Shown here: piece by piece, positions 1 through 11,239 of the stretch | How positions within the stretch are numbered: position 1 is the stretch's first letter | Layout of the letters: each line of letters starts with the position of its first letter | DNA from: Perognathus longimembris pacificus | Lineage: Eukaryota > Chordata > Mammalia > Rodentia > Heteromyidae | Direction of reading: 5' to 3' | Length of the DNA stretch: 64,000 nt | Assembly: GCF_023159225.1 (NCBI RefSeq) | Contig: NC_063161.1 | Coordinates: 4,404,274-4,468,273 of the forward strand | Notes under the pieces: generated by a model | What the model saw: only the letters and a program-made list of their open reading frames with translations | Database searches by the model: none | What the model was told of the DNA's origin: nothing | Translations under genes and position numbers: made by a program

Positions 1-977
1 GGGCAGGGCCAGAGCAGGCACGCTGGCCGGCGGGCCGCCGTTAATGGACGGGACAAGAGGGGACGTGGGTTCGCTCCTTGGGAAGGTCTGAGGAGAGGGA
101 CCGGCCACCTCCCCGTCCGAAACGCCCTGGTGCCGGCTGATGGCTTGGGTCATGGCTCGGGTCGGGCTGCCCTCCCAGGGCCCCGGGGCCTTCCGCGCTT
201 GCTGATTGTGAGCGAGAACCAAGACAGAACGTGGGTGACCCGCCGTGGCTCCCGTGGGGCCGGGCTTGGGGTGGCGCTCCGTGCTCTGCGCCAGCCGTCC
301 CCAGGGCCGGGAGGGCTGAGGCCCCGGCTCTTCCCCACGGGGTCTCTCCACCGGCTGCCCAATGTCCCCATGGCTCGGTGGCCTGGTCAGAGGAAAAGGA
401 CACGCAGGGCCGGGTGACCCCGTCTGCAGAGCAACTCGTCTCCGCTGGCCACACGGGACGGGGCACGGGGTTTGTGTGTGTGCCCGTACAGTTTGCACTC
501 AGGGCCTTGGAATACCGCCCCTTAGCTTTGTTGTTCAACGTACTGCCATTTGAGCCACTGCCCTCCTTACAGCTGTTCAGTTGCTCACCGTGGGTGAGAT
601 TTCCACGCACTGTCCTGCCCAGGCTGGCTTTAAGCCTTGCGTCTTCAGGTCCCAGCCCCTCGAGGAGCTGGGATTACAGGCGTGGGCCGCCGGTGCCCGG
701 CTCTGTGAACGTCTTACGCCCCCCGTGCTCCTCCGATCGATCAAGCCAGCCCCTTGCAGAACAGGCCAGACTCCTCCTCAGCGCCCGACTCGAGGCAGCG
801 CTGAGACCAAAACACCATTGCTTCTCCCTTCTTCTTCACGCCATGAGCGGCGTTGACCCCGAGGATCCGGTGCGGTGGCCCAGCTGCCCCCACAGAGAGC
901 CTCGCGCCTGTGGGGGAGGCCCGGGCCCATCGCCCCACCCCTGGGGGCTATCTTAACTCTCCCTTTCTTCCTTCCAG
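1..977 (+). other. TTLL12: TTLL12 intron (left edge of window)
   Basis: GC-rich intronic sequence upstream of the first exon seen. I found no TTLL12 exon here. It contains one reverse-orientation Geo SINE at about 485-702 and otherwise nothing I can name. It ends in a good acceptor (ttccttccag). Confidence 0.7.
485..702 (-). mobile_element. Geo SINE, reverse orientation, old
   Basis: It reads, in reverse, the landmarks used for every Geo call here. On the forward strand of the element these are: GGCTCACGCCTGTAATCC; TAGCTACTCAGGAGGCTGAG; GTTCAAAGCCAGCC; CTCTTATCTCCAATTAACCA; a second box GTGGCTCAAGTGGTAGAG; GAGTTCAAGCCCCAGGAC; then a simple tail. This copy is diverged. Edges are approximate. 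Confidence 0.7.
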
Positions 978-3900
978 GCCATTTTGGAGGAAAACAAGGA
1001 GAAACTGCCGCTCCCCACCAGTCCCGCGGCGTATCCCCACGACCACATCTTCAAGTGAGTGGCAGCCCCTCGCCCCCGCCTCCCACGAGGGGCCGGCGGG
1101 CCGCCTGCCCGGGTGGATAATTCTGCGTGGCCCGCCCGTCGTGTCGTGAATCCCTCCGTGGCCCCATCTGAAGAGTCGAGAGCTGGCCCGGCTGCGTAGT
1201 GAGGGGGCTGTCGGGAGGAGAGCCCTGCCGGCTGCGGGAGGGTCTGCCCGGAGTCCCTCGGGCGGGGGAACCGGTGTGGGAGCCGGCAGGCCCTCCCTGG
1301 CGGGCAGCCGTGCCCCGTGCGCTGGGCTGGGTCTGACAGCAGGCGCCGCCTTCGTGACCCCGGCTCGGCGGCTGGGGGGCCCCTCTGCACCCCTGCCCGG
1401 TCCCGGGCGTGTCTGCTCTCTGCCGGGGGCTTCTCTGCCTGTGCCCCGGCCCCAGCAGACCCGGTGGAGGCCCACGCAGGGTGCTGCTCCCCGCCGGCCC
1501 GCACTGTCTCCCTAGCTGCAGGTGGGGCTGGCCGGAGCGCCCCCTAGCTGCCGCTCGCCCAGTCTGCCCATCGCCCCCACCCCACTCCGCCCTGTCCACG
1601 GGGCGGGAACTGAGTCCGCATTCCCCCCCCCAGGGTGCACACGGACGTGCAGCAGGTGCTCAGCCACCTCACCCACCCGCGCTTCGCCCTCACCCCGGAC
1701 GAGGCCGACGCCGACATCCTCTTCAACTTCTCTCACTTCAAGGACTACAGGTGGGGGGGGGGCTCCCTGCCCCCAGGGGCCTCCACGGGGCCCGGCCGCC
1801 CTCTGAGCCCGCTGCTCCCCCCCCCCCCGCCTGCAGGAGGCTCAGCCAGGAGCGGCCGCGCGTGCTGGTGAGCCAGTTCCCCTGCGAGAACCTGCTGACC
1901 GTGAAGGACTGCCTGGCCTCGGTCGCACGCCGCGCGGGGGGGCCCGAGGGGCCCCCCTGGCTGCCCCGCACCTTCAACCTGCGCACAGAGCTACCCCAGT
2001 TCGTCAGCTATTTCCAGCAGCGGGAGAGGCGGTAAGGCCCCCTGACGGCCCACCCCGCCAGCCTGGCCCCGGCAACCCACCCCCCCCACCCCCCCACCCC
2101 CGGCTTGCTGGGAGACGCGCGTCCACCCCGGCCGGGCCTGGGGCCCGCGTCCCCAGTGCGGCCTTGCCAGCCCCCGCCTCCCCCAGGGGCGAGGACAACC
2201 ACTGGATCTGCAAGCCCTGGAACCTGGCCCGCAGCTTGGACACGCACATCACCACCAGCCTCCACAGCATCATCCGGCACCGGGAGAGCACCCCCAAGGT
2301 GGGGCCCGGCACGCAGACGGGGGGGGGGGGGGGTCCACGGTCCCTCCGCTCGTGGGAGTGAGCGAGCACCGAGACCGACCCCGACCTCTGACCTCACGCT
2401 TGCCGCCGCTGCCTTGGGAACAGCGGAGGGGCCCTGGGCTTGAGGGGGCGCGGGATGGGGCACGCAGGGGGCTCCCGAGGGTTCGCGGGACACAGCGCCC
2501 AGGCCGCGGCTGCAGCGGGGGCCGTGAAGGGTGCTCGTGGGGGTGAGCGGAGTCGCCGGTGCAGGAGTGCGGTCCGCCCCCCCCCCCCCCCGGGAACCGC
2601 AGCGCGCCCCTGCCCCCTCCAGGTTGTGTCCAAGTACATCGAGAACCCCGTCCTGTTCCTGCGGGAGGACGTGGGCAGCGTCAAGTTCGACCTCCGCTAC
2701 GTGGTGCTGCTGCGCTCCGTCTCGCCGCTCCGGGTGTTCGTGTACGACGTCTTCTGGCTGCGGTTCTCCAACCGGTGAGCTGCGGGCCCGGGCGCGGGGC
2801 TGGGCGGCCAGGGGTCACCGCTGCGGGCCGCACGGCCCGTCCTGACCCCAACTCCTGCCGGGGAACCAGTGCCCAGCCTGGCCCCGGGGCGCCGGGCCCC
2901 CAGTGCCCAGCGCCGCGGCTCAGCTCTCTGCTCGCCCTCTAGGCCCTTCGCGCTCAGCGACCTGGACGACTATGAGAAGCACTTCACGGTCATGAACTAC
3001 GACCCGGATGTGGTCCTGAAGCAGGTAGGGTCCGGGACACGGGCCCCAGGGGTGGCTGTTGAAAGCAGCCGGCAGGCCTGCCCGCCTACTGGCCCGTCAT
3101 CCTAGCTACTCAGGAGGCTGAGACCTGGAGTGTGGAGGTTCAAAGCCAGCCCAAAGGCAGAAGTCCAAAAAAGTACCTGTGGTGCGCTGGCACTCGTACC
3201 CGCGCGCGGGCTCGCAGCGGGATCGCCGGTGGGGCTGGGCTGGAGGCTGCCGCGCGCACCGACCGACCTGCGGCGGCCTCGGTGTGTCGCAGGTGCATCA
3301 CGACGAGTTCATTCCTCTGTTTGAGAAGCAGTACCCGGAGTTCGCCTGGAGCGGGGTCCAGGTGAGTCCCGCGCCCCGAGGGACGGAGCTGGGCCTGGGC
3401 CTGCAGGGGCCGCCCTTCCTCCCGGGGAGGCCGGTCCTCCGCCTCCCGCCGCACCCGAGGCCGGTGTGCGCTGGGGTGGGGTCCCCCGGCAGAAGGGAGC
3501 GACCTGAGAGCATTTGGGGCACACTAGGGTAGCGGGAGGGTGACCGGAGCGACAAGCTCGCCGAAGCCGTGGAGGCCAGGCCTCCACACCAGGTTTGAAG
3601 GGAGGGCTCGAGGACTGGGCGGAGCTTGTGACGCCGATGGCCCAGCACCGAAGTTGCCGAGAGGCGACGGGGGCCACGCCCAGCGCCGGTGCTGAGCAGC
3701 CCCGCGCCTCCGCCGCCCCGTCCCCAGGCCGAGATCTTCCGGGCCTTCACCGAGCTCTTCCGGGCCGTGTGCGCCAAGCCGCCCCCCCTGGGCCTGTGTG
3801 ACTACCCCTCGTCCCGGGCCCTGTACGCCGTCGACCTCATGCTCAAGTGGGACAGCCGTCCCGATGGTAAGGAGTCGTTCCCCCCCCCCCGCGCCCCCGC

Positions 3901-4103
3901 CCGCCCTCCCGGGCACGGCGCCCACTCCCCACGGCCGCGCTCTGCCCGCAGGGAAGCGCGTGATGCAGCCGCAGATCCTGGAGGTGAACTTCAACCCCGA
4001 CTGCGAGCGGGCCTGCCGCTACCACCCCACCTTCTTCAACGACGTCTTCAGCACCCTGTTCCTCGACCAGCCCGAGGGCTGCCACGTCACCCGCCTCCTC
4101 TAG
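978..4103 (+). CDS. TTLL12: TTLL12, last nine coding exons (C-terminal 364 residues)
   Basis: Coding exons, all with AG/GT borders: 978-1054, 1634-1750, 1837-2031, 2187-2298, 2623-2774, 2943-3024, 3293-3361, 3728-3866, 3952-4103 (stop TAG). They total 1095 nt, exactly 365 codons, starting in phase 0. Joined, they give the TTL-like (ATP-grasp type) half of tubulin-tyrosine-ligase-like protein 12, from the AILEENKEK segment to the TTL-like C-terminus. Recognisable stretches are [12 protein letters not shown] (exon 4 here), [14 protein letters not shown] (exon 5) and [18 protein letters not shown] (last exon). The human protein is about 644 aa, so roughly 280 N-terminal residues (SET-like part) lie to the left of the window. 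TTLL12 is an atypical family member: the usual EVNxSP ending of active ligases is EVNFNPD here. It has been linked to tubulin and histone modification and to damping of RIG-I signalling (family knowledge). Introns are short and G/C-rich, and several acceptors follow long C runs. Confidence 0.96.
3095..3172 (+). mobile_element. Geo SINE 5' fragment in TTLL12 intron
   Basis: Only the 5' third is present, from the CATCCTAGCTACTCAGGAGG landmark to GTTCAAAGCCAGCC, and it ends in an A-rich stretch. It lies within the 268-bp intron between exons 2943-3024 and 3293-3361. Confidence 0.65.
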
Positions 4104-5120
4104 CCCCGCCCCTTCCCCCTGGTCACACCAAGCGCGCCACCCACCCCTGGGGGGGGGGCGTCTTCAGGGCTGGGCATCGCAGCCGCCTCTGCAGACTCCG
4201 CCTCCGCCGGGAGCGTCATTATTTTTTTAATAATTTTATCGTTGCCGTTAGAGGAGTCCGCGGGGCTTTATTCCCGGCATCTGAAGCGTGGTTGCGAGCC
4301 TGCCGTGTTCCCAGAGGGGCCAAGGGAACCCCCTCCCCTCGGTACATTTGGGGACCCTGCGCCGCACGCCCAGCCATGCTCCACCAGAAACTTTGGCAAG
4401 CAGGACTGGGGTGCTGAGGACCGGGTGCCGCTCCCATCTTCCGGGGAGCCGGCTGCAGCCTCCCTCCTTGCGGGGGGGGGGGGGGGCCCTCACCATCCCG
4501 GTCCCCGCGCCTCTGACAGGCCGGCTGTGTGGGCTGCGGGGCTGCGGGGCCCCGGGGCGAGCGCGTCCCCGGAGCTGCCTTCCAGCATGGCGGCTGCCAG
4601 GCGCGGGGCTTTCCGAGGGCGGGAGATGTAAAATCTAGTTTTTGCTAGTTTCGTTTGTGCCGTTGTCTTTGTGTGGCCGCGGTGGGTCCCGCTCTGGCTC
4701 CGGGACCCCTGATCTGCGCACACAGACCCCCAAAGCAATCTCCCAGGCAGGGTCCCCCACACACACACCCCCCGGGTACTGGGCAGATGCCAGCTCTGGG
4801 CCTTTGGTGGTGGCCGGAGGGTCCCGGCGCGGGGGTGGCCCCCGTCTCGCCTCACCACGGACGCCAGCGGGCGAGGTGGGGGCTGCCGTGCTCAGACCTG
4901 AGCAGCGCGGCGGGGCTCCGGCGGGGCCGCCACCCTTGGGGGGCTGTCTGCACAGGAGGGGTCACTCCCACGGGCACGGCCGGTGACTGGCCCTGGCTCC
5001 AGCCTTGGAGAGCGACCCCCCCCCGACCCCGCCCTCAGCCGTGACGCCCACTGAAGCCGGTGGGGGGGGGCTCTTGTGGGCCGTAGCCAGGACAGCCAGG
5101 GCGCCCGCCACACACGGGCC
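4104..5120. other. TTLL12 3' UTR and convergent TTLL12/TSPO gap
   Basis: This GC-rich stretch must hold the TTLL12 3' UTR. No canonical AATAAA or ATTAAA is visible on the + strand before TSPO, so the TTLL12 cleavage site is not located. A G14 run at about 4472-4486 and C/G homopolymers are present. No SINE and no further exon were seen. Confidence 0.5.
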
Positions 5121-5141
5121 ACTGCGCAGGTGCTTCGAGAC

Positions 5142-5147
5142 TTTATT
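5142..5147 (-). terminator. TSPO: TSPO poly(A) signal AATAAA
   Basis: TTTATT on the + strand is AATAAA on the TSPO strand, about 110 bases after the stop codon. It is the first such hexamer downstream and gives a short 3' UTR, as in other mammals. Confidence 0.85.
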
Positions 5148-5256
5148 GGCTGGGAAACCGCACGGCCCGCCCCAAAGCCGCCGGTGGCCGCGAGCCCAGA
5201 TCCACGCCGGGATCGCCTGGCTGGCAGTGGCGGCGGGGCTCGGCAGGCCGGCAGCC

Positions 5257-7039
5257 TCACTCTGGGAGCCGCCGCCCGGCCCCGGGCCAGCCCCGGTTGT
5301 CGCGCCATATCACGTAGTTGAGCGCGGTGGCGAAGGCCAGCCAGGCCAGGTAGGGGTACAGCAGTCTCGCGGCCTGGGGGCTCGCCCGGTGCCAGGCCAC
5401 GGTCGTGGCTGTCGCCGCCCCGCTGATGAGCAGGAGGTCCACCAAGGCCTGGGGGGAGCGGGGCGACAGGCCTCAGGTCCACGGCTGCCCCGGGCTCAGG
5501 CGGCCTGGACTCGGCCCGTGTCCTGACCGCCGGGGCCCCTGGGCTCAGAACCACCCTTGGAGGGGCAGCCAGGAGGCCTCGGGCTCCGCTCCAGTGCTGG
5601 CCCCAAAGCCAGCGGATGGCAGCGGGTACCGCGGCCTGGCTCAGCAAGAGCCCCTCCTAAAGGGCTGGGGTGCAGCTCAGTAGTTTGTTTTTTCTTTGGG
5701 AGGGGGTAGCGGACTTGAATTCAGGGCCTGAGCACTCAAGGCTGGCACTCTACCTTCCACTTTGAGCCACAACACCACTTCTGGTTTTCTGGTGGTTAAC
5801 TGGAGGTAAATGTCTCACGGACTTTCCTGCTGACCCTGGCTTTGAACCATGATCCTCAGATCTCAGGCTCCTGAGTAGCTATGAGCCTCCGGTGCCCAGC
5901 TTGGGTTTTGTTTTTAAGCAAGGGGTGTGTGTGTGTGTGTCCTGGTCCTGGGGTTTGAACTTAGGGCCTTGAGCTTCTTCTGCTCAAGGCTAGCATTCTA
6001 CCCATCGAGCCTTAGCTCCACTTCCGGCTTTTTCTGAGTGGGGTGTGGGCGATGAGTCTCATGGACCTTCCCGGCATGGCTGGCTTTAAACGGATCCTCA
6101 GATCTCAGCTCGAGTGGCTCGGTTTACAGGCGTGAACCCGGGCACTTGGCAGGAGCCTTTTCTTTTTGTTTTTCTGAGATCAGACCTCGCGGTGCCGCCC
6201 GGGCTGGCCTGGAACTTAGGCCGCACCCTCCTCCCACCCGGGCCTCCTGAGTGCAGAGACCGCAGGTGCCGTCAGCGAGCCCGGTTTGGGAGGAGTGGGG
6301 GGCATTCTGCGGTGCACCCCTCCTTCCCCCGCCACTGCCTGATGGCAGCCTGACCCCCACACCCCCCACACCTCCCAGGGCCGGCTGCGGGGAGTCAGGC
6401 CAAGGCCGCACTTACCCATCCCATTTCTCGGGCACCAAAGAAGATGGGGGGCCATGTCCAGTTGAGGGCCAGCTGCCCAGCGTAGAGACCCAGGGGAACC
6501 ACAGCCTCCTCTGTGAAGCCCCCCAATTCTTTCCAGACCATGTAGGAGCCGTATCTGAAACGGAGGACAGCATGGGAGAGAAGGCCAGGGGCCTCGCTCG
6601 CGATGCTGTCCCTGCTGTGCCATGTCTAGGGAAGGTGCTTGACTCTGGGCCATGGGGCATTTGGCCTGAGCCTCAGATGATGGGAGAAAGTGAGGGTGCA
6701 GAGGTGAGCCCCCTGCAATGGCTGACCCAGGCCTGCAGAGAACATTCCAGAAGGAGGGGACTAGTTGAACTCTGACCATACCCTGACGCAGTCTCTGCAA
6801 AAGCCAGCAGAGGGCGCCCTTCCTTCCCGGCACGGGGGGAGGGGCGCCCCCACCTACCCCATGGCCGAGTAGAGCGTGCCCCAGACGGGGGCCAGTGCCC
6901 AGCGCGGCGGTTGCCACGCGGGCTTCTGCAGGCCAGCGTACCAGCGGAGACCCTCCCCTCGCACGAAGTAGGAGCCCACGAAGCCCCCGAGGCTGGGCAC
7001 CAGGGTGAAGCCCACGGGGGGTACCCAAGGTGGTGCCAT
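5257..7039 (-). CDS. TSPO: TSPO, translocator protein (three coding exons)
   Basis: Coding exons on the minus strand: 7039-6858 (start ATG at 7037-7039; the exon itself begins at 7068), 6554-6416 and 5448-5257 (stop at 5257-5259). Together they make 513 nt, 170 aa, against 169 in human. TSPO is a five-helix outer mitochondrial membrane protein that binds cholesterol, porphyrins and benzodiazepine-type drugs. Visible motifs: N-terminal MAPPWVP; GEGLRWYAGLQKPAW (about 28-42); the WGTLYSAMG end of exon 1 coding; and the C-terminal cholesterol-recognition segment TALNYVIWRDN with Tyr152 and Arg156. Residue 147, polymorphic Ala/Thr in people, is Ala. The protein ends GRRLPE like the human one, with one extra residue just before it. 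The start context is strong (gcgaccATGg). It is convergent with TTLL12 and divergent from MCAT. Confidence 0.97.
5690..5902 (-). mobile_element. Geo SINE in TSPO intron 3
   Basis: A reverse copy, so in the sense orientation of TSPO. It runs from a gggacttgaattcagggcc-like 3' end to a ggtgcccagct head. It is followed on the right by a second copy in the same orientation. Confidence 0.8.
5945..6150 (-). mobile_element. Geo SINE, second of a tandem pair
   Basis: Its 3' tail on the left is a (GT)n/TTTT stretch at about 5909-5940. The internal landmarks are diverged but in order, ending near the cgtgaacccgggcacttggc head. Confidence 0.75.
6155..6270 (-). mobile_element. B1/Alu-like SINE fragment
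   Basis: Begins with a T-rich tail, then GAGATCAGACCTCGCGGTGC and CTGGCCTGGAACTTAGG. These match a reverse B1 (7SL-derived) monomer and not Geo. It lies 146 bp from TSPO exon 3. Confidence 0.6.
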
Positions 7040-7142
7040 GGTCGCTGCCGCTGCTGCTCCAGAAAGTTCTGAAAGAGAACCAAGGGTGGGAGTGAGGGCC
7101 TCCCCCACCCCCCGCGGGGCCTCCCATCCCAGCATCGCCCCA

Positions 7143-7233
7143 GCCCGCCACCCAGGGCTCGGCCAGTCAGCCCGTCACCCAGGGCTCGGCCAGTCAGCCC
7201 GTCACCCAGGGCTCGGCCAGTCAGCCCGTCCAG
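7143..7233. repeat. 27-bp tandem repeat, about 3.3 copies
   Basis: The unit CACCCAGGGCTCGGCCAGTC followed by AGCCCGT is repeated three times almost perfectly, then trails off. It lies 75 bp upstream of TSPO exon 2 within the 5' UTR intron. Confidence 0.9.
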
Positions 7234-7422
7234 GCTCAAGGCCCCTCCACGCGGCAGGCTGCCTGCCCTGCCTGCCCTGGGAGCCCCTCCAGGCCTAGGC
7301 CTATGTTCTAGCACATTCTTCATTCAGGGGCTGACAGCAGACCGAGCTTGTTCCCTGTGATCCACAATGCCCTCGAGGAAATCCGCTCTCTCGGTTCAGT
7401 TTCTCCCCAGGACAGTGGGATG

Positions 7423-7905
7423 TGGTTAGGCGGCACGGCTCGCGCCTGTCACTCCAGCTCCTCGGGAGGCTGAGACTTGAGGATCGCAATTCGAAGCCAG
7501 TCCAGGCAGGAAAGTCCGTGGGACTTGTGGTGCCAGGCCTGGGGCTTGAACTCAGGCCTGGGCGCTCTTAGCCCTTGGCCATTTTTTGCTCAAGGCTAGT
7601 GCTCTGCCAGTTGAGCCATAGTTCCACTACCAGCTTGGAGCTTGAGCCACAGCGCCGCTTCCGGTTTTCTGGTGTGTCAACGGAGGTGAGAGTCTCAGTT
7701 TGCTGCCTGGGCTGGCTGTAAGCCACAATCCTCAGATCTTGGCCTCCGGAGTAGCTAGGATTACAGCACTGGCTCATGAGACTCCTACCTCCCATTAGCC
7801 ACAGAAAAGCCACAAGTGGAGCTGTGACTCAAATGCAGAGGGCCAGCCTTAAGTGAGAAAGCTAAGGAAGGTCGCGAAGCCCCGAGTTCAAGCTCAGAAA
7901 AATAA
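7423..7905 (+). mobile_element. Geo SINE split by a second Geo
   Basis: The 5' part is 7423-7530 (CTCGCGCCTGTCACTCCAGC to a cgtgggact break). The 3' part is about 7775-7905 (atgagactcctacctcccat through gagttcaagctcag). The intervening 7531-7774 is an opposite-strand Geo, so this is the older host element. Confidence 0.8.
7531..7774 (-). mobile_element. Geo SINE nested in an older Geo
   Basis: A reverse copy with tggtgccaggcctggggctt at its 3' end and ggattacagcactggctcat at its head, sitting inside the host copy at 7423-7905. Confidence 0.8.
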
Positions 7906-8012
7906 AACTAGATCCAAATAAAGTGTTAGACAGCAAGTCTTCAGTTTGGGCAGGGAAGTGCGCAGTCCGGCCAGGACTTTGGGTGGCACACGCCTCTACA
8001 ACCCCGGCCCTG

Positions 8013-8226
8013 GGGCTGGGAATATGGCCTAGTATCGAGAGTGCTTGCCTCTTACACATGAAGCCCTGGGTTCAATTCCCCAGCACCACATATATAGAAA
8101 ACGGCCAGAAGTGGCGCTGTGACCCAAGTGGCAGAGTGCTAGCCTTGAGCAAAAAGAAGCCAGGGACAGTGCTCAGGCCCTGAGTCCAAGCCCCAGGACT
8201 GGCAAAAAGTAAAATAAAATAAATAA
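8013..8226 (+). mobile_element. IDL-Geo dimeric SINE
   Basis: Landmarks used for IDL-Geo calls: an ID-like head GGGGCTGGGAATATGGCCTA, the tRNA-like CCTGGGTTCAATTCCCCAGC, linker ACCACATATATAGAAAA, then a Geo-type 3' half (CAAGTGGCAGAGTGCTAGCC, CAAGCCCCAGGACTGGC) and an A-rich tail, here (AAAT)n. Confidence 0.9.
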
Positions 8227-9839
8227 AACCCCAGCCCTCACAAGGCCTGAGCTCTGCGCCAGCCTCGAGCAAAAGACTGAGTTCAGGCATTCAAGCCCCA
8301 CAACCGACAGACAAATACAGGTGCACAGTCAGGTGCCTGGTGTATTCCCAATGTCTACCCAGTTCCACAAGTGTCATCACTCAAGAAGAAGCCGGGCCTG
8401 CCAGCCCAGCCCCTGGCACCCACAACCTTCCTTCTGCCCCCGTGGACACGGGTTTGGTGGGTCCCTGCGGGGAACCTCGCAAATGCTTCCTTCCCTGAGC
8501 ATCCGGTTGCAGAGGTTTGTGTGGCAATAGTCACCGGGCCCCAGCGTGGTGAGGGGGGACAGGAGGCATATGAGGTACCCAGGCCCCCAGGCTGGTGTCC
8601 CTGCTGGCAGGCTGCGGGGTGCACCACCAGGTCGCAGCCGTGGAGGGGTGGAGGGGACCAGCCCAAGGCCAACAGGAACTGGGAACGGCTCCAGGTGCCG
8701 CAAGACTCAGGCTGTGTTTACGGTCTCCTGGGCGGGTCATCAGAGGGCCCTCCCACGAAAGAGAGCCCCAACTCCTCCGTGGTGGAGAGCAGCCACTGGG
8801 CACGGAGCTTCCTGCGGCCGCTGGGCCCTGCTGACTCCTGAATCACCCAACTGGGGGCAGGCAGGAGGGCGTGGGGCCCACGAGCTGAGTCACCGGGGTG
8901 AGGCTGTGCTGGGCCAGAGATCGGCAGCGGGGAGGGGGGAGCCTAAGAGGGCCCAGGAGCCCCCATAGCAGGGATGGGGCTAGGGGCCCCCGGCAGAGGC
9001 CCAAAGCCACTCACTGACCCTCGACAGTATTTCCAGAAGGTGGATGAGGATCCAGCCTTAGCTCTGCTTCCAATTTGCTGGGGGTCCAAGTGGGGGCTTG
9101 GGGATCAGTGCTGGAGGCTGTTTGTTCCGTTTCCTCCTAGAGACAGAAACCAGGAAATAGAGCAGACCTGTTCCCTCCACAGAACCCAGCCTCGCCTAGG
9201 CCTGGTCTCTCCCTCCACGTGTAAGTGACTCAAGCCCGGTCCTCTTCATTATAACATCTGTGAGCCTTTTCATTAAGAAAACAACCAGTGTGCCGGCAAC
9301 AAGCCCAGAAGGATCCATGGCCAACAGGTGACCAGGAGTTCTGAGTGGGGCTGGTGGCTGCATGGAGAAGCGCATTTAAGCATTTCCCAAGTCAAAAATG
9401 AGGAGAACACGACGGGACAAACATCCACAAGCCAGAGAATAGCCCAGCACAAATGCCCCGCAATCCTGGCTCCCCGGGAGGGAGGCTGCGGATGGGAGGA
9501 CTGCAGCTCAAGGCCAGTCCCATCTCCTCACCCCACGGCCGGGTGCACACGTTTGCCTGTCCTCCAAGCTGTGCGGGAGGCGGAGACTGGGAGGAGGGTG
9601 GCCGAGGTGGCACCGTGCCTGAGAGCTCAGCCCCCAGGGAAGCCAGAAGGGGGGGGGGGAAAGGGGGGGGCCTGTTCTAAAAATAGTGAGAGACAGGGCT
9701 GGAGGTGAGGCACGGAGAGGCCCTGAGTTCAAATCCCACTACCTTAAAATAGCAAAAGCAAGCAAGCAAGGACTGGCTAAGGGGAACGGAGCAAACAGGC
9801 TGCGTGCGGTCAGCCGAGCCCTCACCCCGAGGTTCCCCG

Positions 9840-10400
9840 GCACCCGGCCTCGGGGATGGGGCCAGGGGGGCGGGCGCCCCCGCCTGACCATGGGCCCAGA
9901 GGTCCCCTGGCAGAGCCTCAGTTTCCCCGGGTCCGCGATCGAACTCTCCCGTCCGCAGACGCCGAGGCCCGGGCCCGCGTGCAGCCCTGCGTGAACAAGG
10001 GCGGGCGCGGCGCGGTCGGGATGGCCGCGGGGTGGGCGCCCTGCCCGCGCCCCCTTCCTCCCCGCCGCCGCCGCCGGGCGCCCCACTCACCGCGACTCGA
10101 TCCCGGAAGAGCACTGCGCGGGGAGGGAGGTGGCGGCTGGCCACGCCCCGGCCCCCAGGCGCCACGCCCACCGGGACTCGCCCTGCCCGGCACGCCACGC
10201 CCACACGGGCCCGGGCGGGCGGCCACGCCCCCGCCGGCCACACACACACCCAGGCCACGCCCCCGCCGGCCACGCCCCCGCCGGCCACACATACCCAGGC
10301 CACGCCCCCGCCGGCAGGGCCCCGCGCGGACGACGCCTCCAGGCGCCGATCCCCGCGTTAGCCGAGCGCAGGCCCCACCTGGAGGTGTGGCTCCCGCCTG
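9840..10400 (-). promoter_or_regulatory. TSPO: TSPO CpG-island promoter with repeated GC boxes
   Basis: Dense CpG. Around 10135-10315 the block GCCACGCCCCCGCCGGCC recurs several times, separated by cacacacacccag-type spacers. CCACGCCCC and CCCCGCC are Sp/KLF (and EGR-like) sites. There is no TATA box, in line with the known TATA-less Sp1-driven TSPO promoter. It lies directly upstream of the proposed exon 1. Confidence 0.65.
10091..10125 (-). other. TSPO: TSPO likely non-coding exon 1
   Basis: On the minus strand, ggatcgagtcgcg is followed by a perfect donor GTGAGTGGGG (10081-10090), inside the CpG island. No ATG falls in this short stretch, which fits the known non-coding first exon of TSPO. 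The 5' edge is a guess. Confidence 0.6.
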
Positions 10401-10835
10401 GAGTGAAGCGGCGGGAGCTTCAAGTCCTGAGTTCGAACCCCAGTACCGCCGCGCGTGCACTGTGCACTCCAGACCGGAGCCCTTAGCCGCCTCGGGAAAG
10501 GCAATTATTAGGTCGGGAGGGCTCACGGTGGCGAATGAATCTGCTCCGGCTTTCACACACCAATGGGTTGCCTTGTAAGTGAATCTATTATAAATGTCAG
10601 CTCCATTCTGCCTCTCAGATATGGTCGGCATGCAGAGTCCCTTGCAGAGACCCAGACTGCGGTCGGTGTTGGCAACAGAAAACAGCCCACCGCATCTTCC
10701 CTCTCCTCGTTCCCTTTGGTCTGGGGTGACCTTCTGTAGTGCTTGTCAGTGAACCTGTGTCATCTTTGATACTCCCATTGTCCCCACGAGAGGTTTGGCT
10801 GAGTAAGGCCAGGTTAAGAGACAGGCTGTCCCGAG

Positions 10836-11075
10836 TTGGGCACCGGTGGCTCACGCCTGTAATCCTAGCTACTAGGGAGGCTGAGATCTGAGGATCTCGG
10901 TTGGAAGCCATCCCCGGCAGAAAAGTCCTCGTGAGACTCTTATCTCCAATAAACTACTCAAAAAAGCAGGTAGTGGCACTGTGGCTCAAGTGGTAGAGTG
11001 TTAGCTGTGAACACAACAAGGTTCAGGGACAGCACCTAGGCCCCGAGTTCAAGCCCCAGGACTAGCAGAAGAGGG
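10836..11075 (+). mobile_element. Geo SINE, near full length
   Basis: GGCTCACGCCTGTAATCCTA head through gagttcaagccccaggacta and a purine-rich tail. All internal landmarks are in order. Confidence 0.9.
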
Positions 11076-11239
11076 AGAGAGACAGTGCTGTCCCAGACCC
11101 ATGAAGGTGAGACTTGGTCCAGTGATTGCAGCACACTGCACACTTCAGCTGCTGAGCAGATGAATGTGTCCTGTTGCAGTGGCCTGGGCCGCAACCTATT
11201 TGGTTCATCTGGGAAGAGTTTTAAGATCTGGCCTCCAAG

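Larger units (their letters stand above)
7069..10090 (-). other. TSPO: TSPO intron 1 (5' UTR intron)
   Basis: Lies between the acceptor at 7069-7070 (cttttcag on the minus strand) and the proposed donor at 10090. It contains a 27-bp tandem repeat near 7.15 kb, a nested Geo pair (7.42-7.9 kb), an IDL-Geo (8.0 kb) and about 1.6 kb of unique sequence (8.3-9.9 kb) with no exon that I can recognise. Confidence 0.6.

Noticed and set aside
1276..2035. Several + strand frames over TTLL12 introns
   Set aside because: They overlap true exons in other frames. Only the frame matching TTLL12 protein with GT-AG borders was kept.
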